DNA of 64,000 nt from Candidatus Gastranaerophilales bacterium (GTDB taxonomy: Bacteria; Cyanobacteriota; Vampirovibrionia; Gastranaerophilales; Gastranaerophilaceae). The position numbers and the translations under genes were made by a program. Positions 62,573 through 64,000 of the stretch are shown here, in pieces (the stretch's first letter is position 1; each line of letters opens with the position of its first letter). The notes under the pieces were generated by a model, which saw nothing but the letters and a program-made list of their open reading frames with translations, searched no databases and had not been told where the DNA came from. Location: positions 186,001 through 250,000 of the forward strand of contig CAJUJH010000001.1 in assembly GCA_910586855.1 (NCBI GenBank). The letters are read 5' to 3'.

Positions 62573-62596
62573 TTAACAGTTTTTACTAATACTTGA

Positions 62597-62625
62597 AAAA
62601 CCCTGAGAATTTCTCAGGGTTTTTT
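62597..62625 (+). terminator. Terminator after pckA
   Basis: AAAACCCTGAGAA (62597-62609) / TTCTCAGGGTTTT (62611-62623) with a T-run. Confidence 0.92.
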
Positions 62626-62642
62626 GTGCAATAAGAGTATTT

Positions 62643-62670
62643 AAAAAGCGGGTGTAACAACCCGCTTTTT
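62643..62670 (-). terminator. Terminator after hpf
   Basis: AAAAAGCGGGT (62643-62653) / ACCCGCTTTTT (62660-62670), T-runs on both sides; it ends the minus-strand hpf transcript and backs up pckA. Confidence 0.9.
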
Positions 62671-62686
62671 TTAAGATATATCTTTT

Positions 62687-63040
62687 TTAAGCTTCTTCTG
62701 TCTCATTTGCTGCTGTTCTGATTGATTCAGCGCCCACTTTTGCTTTTGAATTTTTTTCTTTAAATTTTCTAACCTGACGGTCAAGCTTGTCGGATACTAA
62801 ATCAATACTTGCATACATTGATTCTGCTTTTTCTTCAACCCTTACAGTGTCGCCAAGCATTTTGCAATTTACTTCTGCAATATGTGAATCTGCGACAGAT
62901 GGATTTTTAATAACGGTTAAAACGACGTCAATTCCTTGAATCTGGTCATAATGCGCTGCAACTTTTCCTACTTTTTCTTTAACGTAGGCTTTAATTGCAT
63001 CAGTAACTTCAAGATTACGTCCGTTTACGTGGATGTGCAT
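62687..63040 (-). CDS. hpf: Ribosome hibernation factor HPF/RaiA (short form)
   Basis: 117 residues, a single S30AE domain: MHIHVNGRNLEVTDAIKAYV, KVGKVAAHYDQIQGIDVVL, ADSHIAEVNCKMLGDTVRV and SMYASIDLVSDKLDRQVRKF. It lacks the C-terminal dimerisation domain of long HPF, so it would act like short HPF or YfiA. The last ~15 residues are a loose tail. It has its own promoter with an ~70-nt leader containing a hairpin (GCTAAA...TTTAGC). Confidence 0.92.
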   Translation of the reverse strand: MHIHVNGRNLEVTDAIKAYVKEKVGKVAAHYDQIQGIDVVLTVIKNPSVADSHIAEVNCKMLGDTVRVEEKAESMYASIDLVSDKLDRQVRKFKEKNSKAKVGAESIRTAANETEEA

Positions 63041-63121
63041 AAATAAGTTTCTCCGTTTCTAAACTTGTCTTCTCGTCTTAAAAGCTGCTAAATTTTCATC
63101 CTTTCTTTTAGCAACTTTCTT

Positions 63122-63150
63122 ATTATACATTATTTTTATTTGAATTTAAA
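63122..63150 (-). promoter_or_regulatory. Promoter of hpf
   Basis: Minus strand TTTAAA (63145-63150), 17-bp spacer, TATAAT (63122-63127, perfect). The leader runs about 75 nt to the ATG at 63040. Confidence 0.65.
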
Positions 63151-63223
63151 GAGGAAAAAAACATCAGTTTTGTAAAATTTATTTTAATCCTATTAAGTGT
63201 CAAAAATACTATCAATAAAGGGG

Positions 63224-63252
63224 TTGCGGAGGATTTAAAAGTATGTTACAAT
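63224..63252 (+). promoter_or_regulatory. Promoter of the gene at 63398
   Basis: TTGCGG (63224-63229), 17-bp spacer, TACAAT (63247-63252). It gives a leader of about 140 nt with no obvious terminator. The remaining gap between the hpf promoter and 63398 shows no other feature. Confidence 0.65.
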
Positions 63253-63397
63253 AGTAGTAGAGGAAATTATAAAACCTTTTTTAAAAAATCCCCCTTAAAA
63301 ACTAACGTCATTAAACACTACAAAAATTTTAGCCGGTTTGGAATCCTGCAAAAAGAGAAGTTTGAAATTATTTTACGGCAGTATGGAGAAAGAAACA

Positions 63398-64000
63398 ATG
63401 TTTCCCCTTAAATCAGCATTTATAAGCCCTCATTCTGATGGCAGTGCTATAGCTATGAAGTTCAGACTTTGTCCCAAACTTCCCTGGACTCCTCTTTTTA
63501 CCATTATTGGGGATTTAACAAGGCAGCGTGCTAAAGACATTGTATCTTTTTTAATAACCGTAATTGGAATAACTGTAATATCGGGTGTATGCTATATGAC
63601 ATTATGTCAGGCGCACCCGATATTTGCATATGAAGGAAATGTAAATACAGGTGGAATAACTTCTGCTTCGATTGGACGTTTTGCATTCAAAGCAAAAGCT
63701 GAAACTCCATCAAAAGCTGAAATAGAACAGAGCGAATACTATAGATGGAAAACCCATACAGACCTTAAATATAAAGGGCAGCTAATCTCCCGCCCCGCGC
63801 AAGGTGTCATTCATGTTAAAGTTACAAAGTGGATAAATAACCGTCCTGTTAGAATAAATATTGTTGAAATTAATAAAAAAGCTAATTCAAAGCTTGAAAT
63901 TAAGCCAAAAACAGCCGGCACTATGTATTTGAATAATAAAGCAAGTATTAGAACCATAGCGCAAACTGAAAATTCAATAGTGGCAATAAATGGCGGATAT
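63398..64000 (+). CDS. Phosphodiester glycosidase-like membrane or secreted protein (partial)
   Basis: 201 codons, cut by the window end. The ATG at 63398 has GGAG 9 nt upstream; an in-frame ATG at 63383 is possible. One membrane or late signal segment (IVSFLITVIGITVISGVCYM, about residues 47-66) after an unusually long basic N-terminus. The last visible part (VRINIVEINKK..., then SIRTIAQTENSIVAINGGY) matches the start of a NAGPA/phosphodiester glycosidase domain (PF09992), which acts on sugar phosphodiesters in envelopes. The catalytic half is outside the window. Confidence 0.7.
   Translation, partial: MFPLKSAFISPHSDGSAIAMKFRLCPKLPWTPLFTIIGDLTRQRAKDIVSFLITVIGITVISGVCYMTLCQAHPIFAYEGNVNTGGITSASIGRFAFKAKAETPSKAEIEQSEYYRWKTHTDLKYKGQLISRPAQGVIHVKVTKWINNRPVRINIVEINKKANSKLEIKPKTAGTMYLNNKASIRTIAQTENSIVAINGGY

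Overview
This is a low-GC bacterial chromosome segment, densely coded on both strands. No rRNA, canonical tRNA, CRISPR array or complete insertion sequence was seen. Gram-negative traits (MinCDE, a secreted protein with three SLH repeats, a periplasmic-type amidase) sit beside traits common in Firmicutes and Cyanobacteria relatives (SpoIID/LytB, RicT, PyrK with class 1B PyrD, the DXP pathway). Several proteins of unknown role start with short motifs such as ISPFNFKG. I infer a non-photosynthetic cyanobacterial relative of the Gastranaerophilales/Vampirovibrionia ('Melainabacteria') type. That is inference from gene content, about 0.65 sure.

Layout. 1-3.2 kb: end of an unknown gene, dxr, two small unknown genes and prmC. 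3.2-6.5 kb (minus): a small membrane protein, a CNNM/CorC-type transporter and gltX. 6.6-8.9 kb: hom-thrC (threonine synthesis). 9-17 kb: lineage-specific proteins, mutS, a ComM/YifB ATPase and a thioredoxin-like/CcdA pair. 17-18.3 kb: a patch of small genes with a ribbon-helix-helix regulator and a 35-bp perfect inverted repeat. 18.3-23.4 kb (minus): an archaeal-type split glutamate synthase operon whose last gene has an in-frame TAG. 23.5-27.7 kb: spoIID-like, murJ, tsaC. 27.8-32.4 kb: a candidate structured ncRNA, an XRE regulator with a divergent small gene, a NYN protein, an SLH surface protein, a HEAT-like protein and a frameshifted gene. 32.6-34.6 kb: eno and a hypothetical. 34.7-44.4 kb: a complete UMP operon (pyrK-pyrD-pyrE-pyrB-pyrC-pyrF-carA-carB) behind what looks like a leader-peptide attenuator. 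44.4-48.2 kb: amidase, a 5'-nucleotidase-like phosphoesterase and a membrane protein. 48.5-51.5 kb: minC-minD-minE and rplI. 51.5-54.7 kb: an AT-rich palindrome flanked by repeats, an AlbA_2 protein, rsfS and ricT. 54.8-59.5 kb: a SNF2 helicase, a candidate type I toxin-antitoxin locus, and a two-gene unit with an acyl-CoA-dehydratase-activase-like ATPase. 59.5-64 kb: ahcY, pckA, hpf and the start of a phosphodiester glycosidase-like gene.

Most interesting: (1) at 57.67-57.97 kb, a 29-residue hydrophobic peptide with a near-perfect Shine-Dalgarno site, an upstream segment able to mask it, and a consensus antisense promoter at its 3' side; (2) at 27.82-27.94 kb, a minus-strand four-way-junction RNA with its own promoter and terminator; (3) a 12-codon leaderless mini-ORF plus terminator ahead of the pyr operon; (4) repeated leaderless starts, with a -10 box 6-7 nt before ATG; (5) in-frame insertions in prmC and pyrK bounded by direct repeats that share the core GCGGATTT.
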